Made by a program: the position numbers and the translations under genes | The notes under the pieces: generated by a model | Seen by the model: only the letters and a program-made list of their open reading frames with translations | Told to the model about the DNA's origin: nothing | Databases searched by the model: none | Assembly: GCF_040545925.1 (NCBI RefSeq) | Contig: NZ_JBEPMX010000007.1 | Span: 62,001 to 126,000, forward strand | Length of the DNA stretch: 64,000 bases | Direction: 5' to 3' | Source of the DNA: Alkalibacillus flavidus | Lineage (GTDB): Bacteria > Bacillota > Bacilli > Bacillales > Alkalibacillaceae | Part shown: positions 41,753-51,510 of the stretch, in pieces | How the letters are laid out: each line of letters begins with the position of its first letter | Numbering within the stretch: position 1 is the stretch's first letter

Positions 41753-44575
41753 TTAATCTAGCTTCAATGCTTCATTTAAAATCCGGCTTTGCTCGGCTTT
41801 CGATATGTTCGGATCACCCACAGCTGGAGAGGAACGATGAGGACGTCCGACATAATGAAGCTTCTGTTTAACTTTTTTAATATCTTGAATTCGTTCTTTA
41901 ACGAAATCCCAACTACCCATGTTTTTCGGTTCTTCTTGTAACCAAACGATTTCTTCAACGTTTTTATACGTCTTAAGCAGTTCTTGCAATTCTTTTTCTG
42001 GGAACGGATAAATTTGCTCAATACGAGCGAAATGAATCGCATCAGATGGGTCATGCTTTTCCATTTCTTCTTCAAGCTCAACCATCACTTTACCGCTACC
42101 TAACACAAGGCGTTTAACAGCTTCAGCGTCTTCACCTGTATTATGTTGTTCTAAAATATGCTTAAACTTGCCATTCGACAGCTCTTCATGATCAACGGCT
42201 ACACGTTGGTTACGTAATAAACTCTTCGGTGACATGACAACGAGTGGACGTGCTGCTTCTGTACCGACTATCGCTGCCTGACGACGTAACAAGTGGAAGA
42301 ACTGCGACGCTGACGTCACGTTGGCAACCGTCCAGTTATTTTCAGCTGACAACTGTAAGAAACGCTCTAGACGAGCACTCGAGTGTTCAGGGCCTTGTCC
42401 TTCATACCCGTGTGGGAGAAGCATGACAAGACTAGCAATCTGACCCCACTTCGCGCGACCAGATGCAATAAATTGATCAAAAATGACTTGCGCCGCATTC
42501 GCGAAGTCACCAAACTGTGCTTCCCATAACACAAGCGTTTCGTCCGATTGAACACTGTAACCATATTCAAACCCGAGTACGCCTGTTTCGTTTAATGGAC
42601 TGTTATAAATACTAAATGCTGTCTCGACACCTTCTAGCCCGTGGAACGGACTGTATGTCTCAAGTTTTTCAGTATCATGTAACACAGCGTGACGGTGCGC
42701 AAATGTACCACGTTGCGTATCTTGCCCCGTCATACGGATCGGTGTACCATCGTTTAAAATCGAGGCATACGCAAGCGCCTCACCTAACGCCCAATCGACT
42801 TTTTCGCCTTCTTCAAATGCTTTCTCACGACGTTGTAAGATTTTTTCTAGTTTCTTAAACGCATTGAAATCATCTGGGCGTTTAAGCATATCAGCATTTA
42901 ATTTCTTAAGCGTGTCCTCATCTACAGCCGTTTCGATCTTATCGAGACCGTTAACGACTTCTTCCGGTAAATCCGGAATCGTATGCTCAACGTCTTCGTT
43001 TTCTTTCATACTATTGAACGTTTCACGTAAATTATTAAGTACGTTATCTTTATAAGACGTCGCTTCATCTTCTGGGACAACTTGTTCAGCCGTTAACTTA
43101 TCAGCGTACAATTCATAAGCCGTCTTATGATCATCGATTTCGCGATATAAGTTCGGTTGCGTACCGCGCGGCTCATCCATTTCGTTATGGCCGTAGCGAC
43201 GGTAACCGACTAAATCAATAATGACGTCTTTTTGGAACTTCTTACGATATTGATAAGCTAATTCAACCGCTGACATACAAGCTTCAGGGTCATCCGCATT
43301 GACGTGCACAATCGGCATTTCAAACCCTTTCGCTAAATCACTTGCATACTTCGGTGAACGGCCGTCTTTGTGATTCGTTGTAAACCCTAACAAGTTGTTC
43401 GCAATAATATGAATCGAACCACCCGTTTCGTAACCATCTAATTGCGACATGTTAAGCGTTTCAGCGACAACACCTTCACCGATAAATGCTGCGTCACCAT
43501 GAATTTGAATCGTAAATGCTTTATCAAAATCAGGCTCGGCATAACCCGCAACATGACGGTTATCTTGAACCGCACGCGTATAACCTTCAACCACAGGATT
43601 GACGAACTCTAAGTGGGAAGGGTTGTGAGCGAGTGTTACTTTCGTTGAGTTGTCTTCACCGTATTCACGGTCAGCGCCGAAGTGATATTTCACATCGCCT
43701 GTCCAGCCGTAATTAATGCCCGTTGACCCTTCTGAAGGCACTAATTCTTTATCCGGTGAATGCGCGAATTCAGAAAAGATTAACTCATATGGTTTTCCTA
43801 GAACATGTGCTAACACGTTTAAACGACCGCGGTGAGCCATGCCCATTAAAATATGCTCGACTGAGTCTTGATTCCCGTTACGAACCATGCGTTCAATCAT
43901 TGGTACCATAACGTCTAAACCTTCAATCGAGAAACGTTTTTGTCCGACAAATGTTTTACCAAGGAAATTTTCAAACCCTTCAACATCTGCCAAACGTTTT
44001 AATAAGTCTTTCTTTTCATCCTGGCTCAAGGATACATCAATCGTGCCGTTTTCGACTTGATTGTACAACCATTCACGCTCATCATCATCTGGGATGTGAT
44101 TGAACTCAAATGATGCTGTACCAGAATAACGCGTTCTTAAGTGCTGGATTAAGTCCCAAGCTGTCTTCACATGACTTGGTACATTCGCGACTAACACCTT
44201 GGCGTCCATCTGCTTAAGGTCCGCTTCTGTTAAGTCGTATGTTTGAGGATCAACTAACGGCGTTGAGCGGTCGTCTTGTTTCCCAACCGGAAAAATATCC
44301 GCTTCTAAATGCCCGTGACGTCGAATAGCGTCCACAAGCTTCATCGCTGCTGTTAGTTTTTTCAAGTCACCAATGTTTGTCTGAGCTCCACCTGATGTTT
44401 GGACGTTACCTGAGTCCATCCAATCTGGTGCACCGTGCTCTTCAAACATTTGACGCAGTGATTCATCAACTGCATCAGGGTCGTCTAAAAATAACTCATA
44501 CTGCTCTTCTATATAACCCATATTGGGACCGTGAAAAGCATGCCAAACATTGTCGTTAGACCCTTGCATTGCCAC
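41753..44575 (-). CDS. odhA: 2-Oxoglutarate dehydrogenase E1
   Basis: 940 residues, thiamine-diphosphate-dependent decarboxylase of the 2-oxoglutarate dehydrogenase complex. Recognisable stretches: GMAHRGRLNVLAHVLGKPYE, HLEFVNPVVEGYTRA, then IHGDAAFIGEGVVAETLNMS (ThDP/Mg site) and GYEGQGPEHSSARLERFLQL. The start appears to be GTG at 44575 with GGGGGTAG upstream; an ATG two codons later is an alternative. First gene of odhAB; fumC, in the same pathway, is elsewhere in the window. Confidence 0.95.
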   Translation of the reverse strand: MAMQGSNDNVWHAFHGPNMGYIEEQYELFLDDPDAVDESLRQMFEEHGAPDWMDSGNVQTSGGAQTNIGDLKKLTAAMKLVDAIRRHGHLEADIFPVGKQDDRSTPLVDPQTYDLTEADLKQMDAKVLVANVPSHVKTAWDLIQHLRTRYSGTASFEFNHIPDDDEREWLYNQVENGTIDVSLSQDEKKDLLKRLADVEGFENFLGKTFVGQKRFSIEGLDVMVPMIERMVRNGNQDSVEHILMGMAHRGRLNVLAHVLGKPYELIFSEFAHSPDKELVPSEGSTGINYGWTGDVKYHFGADREYGEDNSTKVTLAHNPSHLEFVNPVVEGYTRAVQDNRHVAGYAEPDFDKAFTIQIHGDAAFIGEGVVAETLNMSQLDGYETGGSIHIIANNLLGFTTNHKDGRSPKYASDLAKGFEMPIVHVNADDPEACMSAVELAYQYRKKFQKDVIIDLVGYRRYGHNEMDEPRGTQPNLYREIDDHKTAYELYADKLTAEQVVPEDEATSYKDNVLNNLRETFNSMKENEDVEHTIPDLPEEVVNGLDKIETAVDEDTLKKLNADMLKRPDDFNAFKKLEKILQRREKAFEEGEKVDWALGEALAYASILNDGTPIRMTGQDTQRGTFAHRHAVLHDTEKLETYSPFHGLEGVETAFSIYNSPLNETGVLGFEYGYSVQSDETLVLWEAQFGDFANAAQVIFDQFIASGRAKWGQIASLVMLLPHGYEGQGPEHSSARLERFLQLSAENNWTVANVTSASQFFHLLRRQAAIVGTEAARPLVVMSPKSLLRNQRVAVDHEELSNGKFKHILEQHNTGEDAEAVKRLVLGSGKVMVELEEEMEKHDPSDAIHFARIEQIYPFPEKELQELLKTYKNVEEIVWLQEEPKNMGSWDFVKERIQDIKKVKQKLHYVGRPHRSSPAVGDPNISKAEQSRILNEALKLD

Positions 44576-44810
44576 TATTTACTACCCCCATCGATTTCTA
44601 GAAAATTAGTTCCAGTTTATTGCCGTTTTATCGAACATCTACCGTTTATAATACCCGATTTAAAGGCAAAACAAACTAAACAGTCGTGTTCAATGTCAAA
44701 ACATCATATACCTTCAATTAGTATATATGAAAATTCGTCAATAGAAAAGGTTAGTGCACGAAAAATTGCATAAAATTGTCGTTGATTTCGACACAATTTT
44801 CGCAATATCT

Positions 44811-46463
44811 CTATCCACTCACAATATAACGCTCACGCAATAGCGATTTCAATTGAGACACATAGTCCAAATAGCCTCCATCCTCAATGTCATTTAAATG
44901 AGACACTAACCACTCTGTTAACGAATGAGTTGCAACAGCCTGTTCCAAAACGTGTTGCATTAGTTTTTGCCGAAAAGCCGATTGATATTCTGACGGAAGG
45001 CCTGAAAAAAAGTCACGCCAATCTTGTGACGTATGCCACCTAGATAATAAATCATCATACACTTTTGTCGAAAAACCGAACTGTTCGTGCAATTGTTCAG
45101 CTGATGCCATCACATCAGTGATAAATGCTTTCATTTGTACGGACTCACTATCCATAACGCGTTCTTCAATCAGTTGCATCAAATCAGCTGCAAACACATC
45201 AAGCACAACATGAATAATATGACGATACCATTCTTGTTGCTTAACCGTCAGCGTCATATCTTGATCCACGACGTGTACCAACTCCTTTGAAACATCAAAT
45301 GCTGTGACTCGGTCCAATGTCGAAACAGACCGTTCCAACGCTCTATAAACCGATCGCGTATCTATGCCGTCCATTCCGTCTCGTTCATGATGTTCAGAAA
45401 CGACACCTTGTTTCAGCTGTTCGACCTCTTGGTATAGTTGACGATCATCATCTTCCGCTCGCCTCGAAATAATAACGGCTTGCGCTAATGTCTCTAATGT
45501 TCTCGGAGATATTTTGTCTATATCAGCTTGAACATACGATTGATAATGGGTCACTTCTTCATTCACATCCATGTTGTACGGAACATGTAACACCATCATC
45601 CGCTTCACTATACTTTGATTAGCGGAATTAGCCGCAAATGATTTCCATTCTGTTTCATTCGTATGGCCCATTAATACTTGATCACTATGAATCATCGCTT
45701 GTCGCGACACTTTATACATCGATTGTTCTGCTAATGTTAAAAATGGAAAAAGTAAATCGTCACGACATTTCAGTACTTCATGCAATTCCAACAACCCTTG
45801 ATTAGATGCTTGAATATCACCATCATACCGGTACGCACGTGGATCAGATGACGAGCCAAATGTCGTAACAGCCGCGTAATCAATATCGCCAATCAAATCA
45901 GATAAATCTTGCGTATAACGGTCTCCTGGCAAAAATGACCCGATACCTCGGCGTTTTTGTTCAGACAAGGTAAAACGTTCAACAGGTAACGCTCGCCAAT
46001 CACCATGGTAATCGTGTTCTAAGCGCCACTGATTGTACGGTGATAATGATCCTTCGATATGAATACCTGTTGATTGTTGCAACTCGTGACGCACATTTTC
46101 CGGCAAAGCCCATAACGGATTTTCTTGCATGGGACAGTCTTTAAAACGATATAATGCTCCCTGACCTGTTTTAGAAAAAGCGATGAGCACGTCTTTTAAC
46201 GCCTGCACGAGAGACGATTTACCACTACCTGGAGGTCCGACGAATAACCATAGCCGTTTCGATGCATCATAACCTTTAGCAGCAGGCAACAAAAAATAAT
46301 TATGGAATTGCTTCAGGACATGATTCATTCCAACTAAATGGTCAAATGCGCCGCGACTTTCTCCCCAAAGAAACGCTTGATATAATCGTTCATGGGCTGT
46401 TAATGGTTTAATGTCGCCGTTTTGAATATGTTTAACATAGTCTTCTAATGTTCCTGTTTGCAC
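44811..46463 (-). CDS. prkA: Divergent PrkA-type AAA+ serine kinase/protease
   Basis: 550 residues, about 80 shorter than B. subtilis PrkA (631). P-loop GPPGSGKSS (76-84); then the PrkA-specific order YRFKDCPMQENPLWALPENV, GIHIEGSLSPYNQWRLEHDY, KRRGIGSFLPGDRYTQDLSD, FGSSSDPRAYRYDGDIQASN, NQGLLELHEVLKCRDDLL and HTNETEWKSF. The C-terminal PrkA domain is present but strongly altered (GMDGIDTRSVYRALERS retained). PrkA acts in sporulation. Genes trmL and queG nearby also flank prkA in B. subtilis, so this may be the positional orthologue. GTG start after GGGAGAG. The assignment is sound; its activity is uncertain. Confidence 0.8.
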   Translation of the reverse strand: MQTGTLEDYVKHIQNGDIKPLTAHERLYQAFLWGESRGAFDHLVGMNHVLKQFHNYFLLPAAKGYDASKRLWLFVGPPGSGKSSLVQALKDVLIAFSKTGQGALYRFKDCPMQENPLWALPENVRHELQQSTGIHIEGSLSPYNQWRLEHDYHGDWRALPVERFTLSEQKRRGIGSFLPGDRYTQDLSDLIGDIDYAAVTTFGSSSDPRAYRYDGDIQASNQGLLELHEVLKCRDDLLFPFLTLAEQSMYKVSRQAMIHSDQVLMGHTNETEWKSFAANSANQSIVKRMMVLHVPYNMDVNEEVTHYQSYVQADIDKISPRTLETLAQAVIISRRAEDDDRQLYQEVEQLKQGVVSEHHERDGMDGIDTRSVYRALERSVSTLDRVTAFDVSKELVHVVDQDMTLTVKQQEWYRHIIHVVLDVFAADLMQLIEERVMDSESVQMKAFITDVMASAEQLHEQFGFSTKVYDDLLSRWHTSQDWRDFFSGLPSEYQSAFRQKLMQHVLEQAVATHSLTEWLVSHLNDIEDGGYLDYVSQLKSLLRERYIVSG

Positions 46464-46567
46464 ACAATCTCTCCCAACCGTTTTTGATACACTATATTCT
46501 TCGAGGTAGGTTGTTTATACAAACGGTTCAACGATTGCGAACAATTTTTGAACAACGATTTTAGGCA

Positions 46568-46596
46568 TTCACATATATGGTATTTTGAGTTATAAT
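46568..46596 (+). promoter_or_regulatory. Sigma-A promoter of the 31-aa peptide gene
   Basis: TTCACA (46568-46573), 17 bp, TATAAT (46591-46596). Confidence 0.65.
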
Positions 46597-46635
46597 AATA
46601 AGCACGAAGGTGACTTTGATAAGGGAGGAATCTCT

Positions 46636-46731
46636 ATGGATACAGCAATCATTATGACACTTTGTGTGACATTCCTCGTATCGATCTTTGCAGCAGGATA
46701 CGATGCAACACCAGGTGAACCACGCAAATAA
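46636..46731 (+). CDS. Single-helix membrane peptide, 31 aa
   Basis: MDTAIIMTLCVTFLVSIFAA followed by GYDATPGEPRK: one membrane helix and a short polar tail. AAGGGAGG lies eight bases before the ATG, a near-consensus promoter lies upstream and a perfect terminator downstream. The gene is therefore real and probably well expressed although tiny. It is divergent from prkA and convergent with trmL. I do not recognise the family. Confidence 0.7.
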   Translation: MDTAIIMTLCVTFLVSIFAAGYDATPGEPRK

Positions 46732-46749
46732 TCGTCATTACACAGAGAA

Positions 46750-46787
46750 AACACGCATTGGACAAGCCGCCAATGCGTGTTTTTTTA
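46750..46787. terminator. Terminator between the 31-aa gene and trmL
   Basis: ACACGCATTGG / CCAATGCGTGT, followed by TTTTTTT on the plus strand and TTTTCTCTG on the minus. Confidence 0.88.
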
Positions 46788-47258
46788 GTTTACATACGGA
46801 AATCCTTGTTGTCTGAGAGCCTCATAAACGATAATCGCTGCTGTGTTCGATAAGTTGAGCGACCTGACGTGTTCTGTCATGTGCACGCGTAAACACTGGT
46901 CCTCTTTCCCTTCTAACAACTCAAGCGGGATCCCGTCTGTTTCCCGACCGAACACGAAAAAGATATCTTCCTCTTGGTCACGATAATCAAAATCCGTATA
47001 ATACTTCGTCCCAAAATTTTCTATGTAATAAAACGTGCCTTCCGGAAATGCCTCATACAACTCATCTAACGAATCGTGATAACGAATATCGACATCATGC
47101 CAATAATCTAACCCAGCGCGTCTTAGCATTTTATCATCCGTCGAAAACCCTAACGGACGAATTAAATGTAGCGTTGAATGTGTTGCTAAGGCAGTCCGAG
47201 CAATATTTCCTGTATTAGCTGGGATCTCTGGCTGATATAACACAACATGTATACCCAC
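46785..47258 (-). CDS. trmL: tRNA (cytidine/uridine-34-2'-O)-methyltransferase TrmL
   Basis: 157 residues of the SPOUT class. Signature stretches: GIHVVLYQPEIPANTGNIAR at the start, LHLIRPLGFSTDDKMLRRAG, LDYWHDV, FVFGRETDGIP and MTEHVRSLNLSNTAAIIVYE (AdoMet trefoil knot). Methylates the wobble ribose of tRNA-Leu isoacceptors. I use GTG at 47258 (AGGTGG upstream), which gives the conserved start MGIHVVLYQPEIP. Confidence 0.93.
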   Translation of the reverse strand: MGIHVVLYQPEIPANTGNIARTALATHSTLHLIRPLGFSTDDKMLRRAGLDYWHDVDIRYHDSLDELYEAFPEGTFYYIENFGTKYYTDFDYRDQEEDIFFVFGRETDGIPLELLEGKEDQCLRVHMTEHVRSLNLSNTAAIIVYEALRQQGFPYVN

Positions 47259-47324
47259 TATTTCCACCTCATCTATTATCTTACTGCAAAACCTTCCATA
47301 TTATAGCATAGATCAACCGATATT

Positions 47325-47834
47325 CTAGCGCAAGACGGTCTCAAGGGACAAGAGCGACTTCTTCTTATCTAGACCACCACCGTAGCCAACGAGCGAGCCA
47401 TTCTTGCCGACGACGCGATGGCATGGTACGACAATCGTAAACGGATTACGATTAACAGCACCGCCAACAGCTCGAACCGCTTTCGGTCGATTGATTGCCT
47501 CTGCAACATCTAAATACGACCATGTGTCACCGTAGGGAATATCCAATAACGCCTGCCATACGTCTCGCTGAAAATCGGTTCCATGCAATGTTAAATTCAT
47601 ATCAAATTGCTCTAAGCCTTGATTAAAATAAGCGTCGAATTGCCTGAACACATCTGAAAAAAGGTCAGGCTGATGATAAAATGTCACGTTAGCAAAATAT
47701 TTGTTAAGCCACTGATCAAAGCGAGCGTGAACATGATCACGCGTGCCGTACTTAATCCAATATAATTCAGTTTCAGTTCCGCCCATATATAACGGGCCGA
47801 CTGGCGATTCATACTCCGCGACATAAATCGTCAT
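47325..47834 (-). CDS. ogt: Methylated-DNA--protein-cysteine methyltransferase
   Basis: 169 residues. Active-site PCHR with acceptor Cys138 (IVVPCHRVVGKNGSLVGYGG) and the helix-turn-helix DVWQALLDIPYGDTWSYLDV. Removes O6-alkyl groups from guanine in a suicide reaction. Starts one base after the queG stop, so it is co-translated with queG. Confidence 0.93.
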   Translation of the reverse strand: MTIYVAEYESPVGPLYMGGTETELYWIKYGTRDHVHARFDQWLNKYFANVTFYHQPDLFSDVFRQFDAYFNQGLEQFDMNLTLHGTDFQRDVWQALLDIPYGDTWSYLDVAEAINRPKAVRAVGGAVNRNPFTIVVPCHRVVGKNGSLVGYGGGLDKKKSLLSLETVLR

Positions 47835-47835
47835 C

Positions 47836-48981
47836 TTATTCGCCTACCTTTTCTAAAAACGTTGATAAGCCTTTTTCCATTTCGTCACGTGCGCGCTCAT
47901 CTGTTTCACGTTCCATTGCATCTTCGATTAACGACTGACCGTCAGACCGACCAATTTGACCGATCGCCCAACCTGCCGTTCCGCGAATCATCGGGCGTGG
48001 ATCTTGCGTCATGACAGATGCAAGTGTATCGACAGCTGACGTTTCTTTATAATTCGCTAACGCAATAATCGCATTCCGTTGAATCGGTTTTTTACCTCTC
48101 CAAGACCCTGCCATCTCGCCGAATGTCTCTTTAAATTCACGGTTCGACATGGTTAGTAACGGCTCTAATTTCGGTTTAACCCGTTCAGGGTCTGGTTCAA
48201 ATTCAGGATGCACGTGAAAGTCAACGCCTTTATTTTTCGGGCAAACAACTTGGCACGTGTCGCACCCATACAACCGATTGCCTAATTTACTACGGAATTC
48301 ATCGCCTAAATAATCTTTCGTCAATGTTTGATAAGCAATACACTGACTCGCGTTTAATTGACCGCCTTGGACGAGCGCGCCAGTCGGACATGTATCAACA
48401 CAAATGTTACAGTCACCACAGCCGTCTTCAATTGGTTCGTCGGGTTCAAATGGTATATTCGTAATCATTTCGCCCAAATACACATATGACCCGTATTCTT
48501 CTGTAATAAGCGCGCAATTTTTTCCGACAAAACCAATCCCTGCACGCTCAGCTACAGCACGGTCGTGCAACTCACCTGTGTCAACCATTGAGGTATAATG
48601 TACATCACTTAACTTACTTTCTAAAAACTCACCGATTTGCCGTAATTTATCGCGCAAAACATCATGATAGTCGCGCCCCCAAGACGCACGCGCGAATTGA
48701 CCGCGACGTTCGCCTTTTTGATTTTTCGGAGCGTCTTTTAGTTTAGACGGATAGGCGAGCGCAATCGAAATAATTGACTGCGCTTTCGGCTGTAACATCG
48801 TTGGGGTTGTGCGCTCCTCGACTGATCCTTTTTCAAAACCGGAATGGTATTCAAATGTTTGTTGCGTGATTAAGCGTTGTTTTAACGTATCAAAGGTATC
48901 AGCCGATGCGAAGCCGATTTTTTGGACGTTGATATCATCACAAAAATCGAGCAAATCTTGTTTTAACTGAGCGATATCCAT
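47836..48981 (-). CDS. queG: Epoxyqueuosine reductase QueG
   Basis: 381 residues. Two [4Fe-4S] clusters: CGDCNICVDTCPTGAL and CDTCQVVCPKN. A cobalamin-binding N-terminal domain (about 1-175) holds SMVDTGELHDRAVAERAGIG, and the C-terminal part is HEAT-like helical repeats (about 300-381). Last step of queuosine synthesis in tRNA. ATG at 48981 after AAAGGAGGGGTTGTG. Lies in one unit with ogt. Confidence 0.93.
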   Translation of the reverse strand: MDIAQLKQDLLDFCDDINVQKIGFASADTFDTLKQRLITQQTFEYHSGFEKGSVEERTTPTMLQPKAQSIISIALAYPSKLKDAPKNQKGERRGQFARASWGRDYHDVLRDKLRQIGEFLESKLSDVHYTSMVDTGELHDRAVAERAGIGFVGKNCALITEEYGSYVYLGEMITNIPFEPDEPIEDGCGDCNICVDTCPTGALVQGGQLNASQCIAYQTLTKDYLGDEFRSKLGNRLYGCDTCQVVCPKNKGVDFHVHPEFEPDPERVKPKLEPLLTMSNREFKETFGEMAGSWRGKKPIQRNAIIALANYKETSAVDTLASVMTQDPRPMIRGTAGWAIGQIGRSDGQSLIEDAMERETDERARDEMEKGLSTFLEKVGE

Positions 48982-49000
48982 CACAACCCCTCCTTTGCTT

Positions 49001-50701
49001 TTATCTTGTTCGCAGCTGGCGGATACGGTTGATCGCAGCCGCTATTTCAAAACGGCGTGGGCGGGCTAAATCACCTGGGTGCTGCCCGCGTCGTTTCCCT
49101 TGAGTAAAGCTTAACCCATCTCGGTCCATAGCGTTTTCTAACGTATCGAGCCAAGCTGTCACTGTCATCGGTTGTGAATAATCTTGATTGAACGCCATAT
49201 ATTTTAACATATTTGCGATCATTCGTGTTTGGGAATCATCGACTAATTGTTCTACTAAGGCTAAATCGACCGCTTGCTTACCGAGCATGACGGTATCTCG
49301 ACCTTTCGCTTGAACTTTGCCTTTACCACCGATTGGTTTTTCAATCGATTTCGTGTCCACTGTTCGATCGTGCCAGACGCCAAATAATTCGTCATATTGA
49401 GCATATTCACGCGGATCATTCGCTGCGATCTCTCGCGCACGCTCCGTTACATTCACAGGATGATAATGATCCATCATAATCACATCATCAGCTACGTCAA
49501 AATAATCACCTGAACCACCCATCACGAGTACGGTAGAGACATTACGTTCATCGCGCAATTGTTTCACTTTTTGAACAAACGGCGTGATCGGCTCTTGGTC
49601 GTTTGCAACTAATTGCTGCATTCGTTCATCACGAATCATGAAATTCGTCGCACTCGTATCTTCGTCAATTAATAACGTTGATGCCCCCGCTTCTAAGGCT
49701 TCCATCACATTCGTAGCTTGTGACGTACTACCACTCGCATTGTCACTAGAAAACTGATGCGTATCAGCACCGTTCGGTAAGTTGTTAATGAATGGTGCGA
49801 TCGACACATTCGTTACACTTCGCCCGTCTTCAGCGCGAATTTTGACCGCTTCATGATTCGTTAGCACATATTCGCGTCCGTCACCCGCTATGTGATCATA
49901 GACACCAAGTTCTAACGCTTCCAGCAACGTACTCTTACCGTGATAACCACCACCAACAATAAGGGTGATGCCTTCATCAATGGCCATCCCTGAAATCGGC
50001 TCATCACGATGGGGAATCGAAAATGACACTTCGTTTTCTTTCGGACTTTCGAATGGGACAGCTTGCTTAAGCGGTTTTGAACTAATACCACTTGCTCGTG
50101 GTAACACCGATCCATTCGCAACGAACGCAATCCAGCCTTCTTCTTTCATTTTCGTTCGGATCGCATCATGCTGGTCGGCTAATTCTAGTTTTTTATCAAT
50201 TTGGGCGAAATCTAATGCTAAAACGGATGATGACATCATTTGCGGTAACGCTTGGAAAAAGAGTTTATCTGCTTCCTTCCCGTTAATTTTACGCCCATTC
50301 GCAGGTAAACCAATCGACAAACAGACCGTTATCCCTTGCTCGCTAACCGAAACAGCCGTCCGTTCTAGAATTTCTTGATCAGGCGCATCAATCGCGATCA
50401 TGCCGCTTTTACCGGTTCCCTTTATAGACATCCGTTGATTCATGATGGCTTGATGAACAGTTCGTGCGATATAATCTTCGACATAAATACGACGTCGCTT
50501 CGTTTCAAGCCACGTCTTTGGTACGGGTTGAGTTTCGCCATCTATCAACAATCGAATTTTGGATGGCGTTGCAAACGGATCGCCTTGAACATAGTCAATC
50601 ATTATACGATAATCTTGAAATGAATAATGACCTTGTATATCTTTATAAGCTTTATAACTTTTGTGATCGATTTGTTGAATTAAAGATTTTAATTGTTTCA
50701 T
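49001..50701 (-). CDS. Predicted ABC-class ATPase (ABC_ATPase, COG3044 type)
   Basis: 566 residues, the usual length of this uncharacterised cytoplasmic ATPase family. P-loop GGGYHGKST at about 249-257, Walker B-like LLIDEDTSATNFMIRD and VLVMGGSGDYFDVADDVI. The N-terminal domain starts LKSLIQQIDHKSYKAYKDIQ. No membrane segment and no partner. Role unknown; family assignment is sound. It is followed after 16 bp by queG and may be co-transcribed with it. Confidence 0.85.
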   Translation of the reverse strand: MKQLKSLIQQIDHKSYKAYKDIQGHYSFQDYRIMIDYVQGDPFATPSKIRLLIDGETQPVPKTWLETKRRRIYVEDYIARTVHQAIMNQRMSIKGTGKSGMIAIDAPDQEILERTAVSVSEQGITVCLSIGLPANGRKINGKEADKLFFQALPQMMSSSVLALDFAQIDKKLELADQHDAIRTKMKEEGWIAFVANGSVLPRASGISSKPLKQAVPFESPKENEVSFSIPHRDEPISGMAIDEGITLIVGGGYHGKSTLLEALELGVYDHIAGDGREYVLTNHEAVKIRAEDGRSVTNVSIAPFINNLPNGADTHQFSSDNASGSTSQATNVMEALEAGASTLLIDEDTSATNFMIRDERMQQLVANDQEPITPFVQKVKQLRDERNVSTVLVMGGSGDYFDVADDVIMMDHYHPVNVTERAREIAANDPREYAQYDELFGVWHDRTVDTKSIEKPIGGKGKVQAKGRDTVMLGKQAVDLALVEQLVDDSQTRMIANMLKYMAFNQDYSQPMTVTAWLDTLENAMDRDGLSFTQGKRRGQHPGDLARPRRFEIAAAINRIRQLRTR

Positions 50702-50719
50702 GATGAGTCCTCCTTCTCG

Positions 50720-51379
50720 TTATCCATTCGTCTTCATACGTTCTATCATGTGAGTCAACTGCTGCTTCCAAACTAATGGAATGACGATCATTAACGCAAG
50801 GACAGTTCCAGCTACAAATAATGTTGTCGCTTCACCGTCTACAATACTTGATCCAACGAAGCTATACACAATCGTACCAGGAATGATACCAATAACTGTC
50901 GCCTTCACAAAATCCCAACTATAAACCTTCGCAAGCCCGGCTGTATAACTAATGAAATCAAAATTTATCACAGGGACAAGCCTTAACATTAGGATATACG
51001 TAAACCCTCGCTCTTCAAAACGTTGTCTATACTGCTCCACTTTATCGCGCTGTTTTAATTGAATCGCTCGTTCACCGAATTTTTTCGCGGCAAAAAATGC
51101 AACGATGGCACTTAGCGTGGCACCAGCTAATGCTAAAACACTACCGAATACGACACCGAAAGCTAGCCCGCCAACAATCGAAAAAACAGAGGCCGGAAAT
51201 AAGACGAGTGATCTCACGCTATACAATAAAAGGTAAACAACCGGCGCAAGCCAGCCTGTCTCATAAATAACGGCTCGTATTTCGCGCGGTGACACATTTA
51301 TGACGTTATAATTTAACCATAACAAACTCACAACAACGATTGCGACGATCGTTATTTTCCACAACGAAACTCGTTTCAC
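50720..51379 (-). CDS. TVP38/TMEM64 (VTT) family membrane protein
   Basis: 219 residues with about five helices and the VTT core: LVLFPASVFSIVGGLAFGVV, FGSVLALAGATLSAIVAFFA, then LMLRLVPVINFDFISYTAGL. The family is related to DedA; some members act as lipid scramblases or help envelope homeostasis, but this one's role is unknown. Upstream of the ABC ATPase on the same strand, 18 bp apart. Confidence 0.88.
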   Translation of the reverse strand: MKRVSLWKITIVAIVVVSLLWLNYNVINVSPREIRAVIYETGWLAPVVYLLLYSVRSLVLFPASVFSIVGGLAFGVVFGSVLALAGATLSAIVAFFAAKKFGERAIQLKQRDKVEQYRQRFEERGFTYILMLRLVPVINFDFISYTAGLAKVYSWDFVKATVIGIIPGTIVYSFVGSSIVDGEATTLFVAGTVLALMIVIPLVWKQQLTHMIERMKTNG

Positions 51380-51510
51380 ACGCTCTCACCCTTATTATAA
51401 TCGTTATCATTTTATTCCCGGAAACGTATGAACTCAATCATTAAACTTGTTGTAACATCTGTAAACCTTGAACGTCTAATTAAAAACATTATTTTCTAGG
51501 AGGCCGTATC

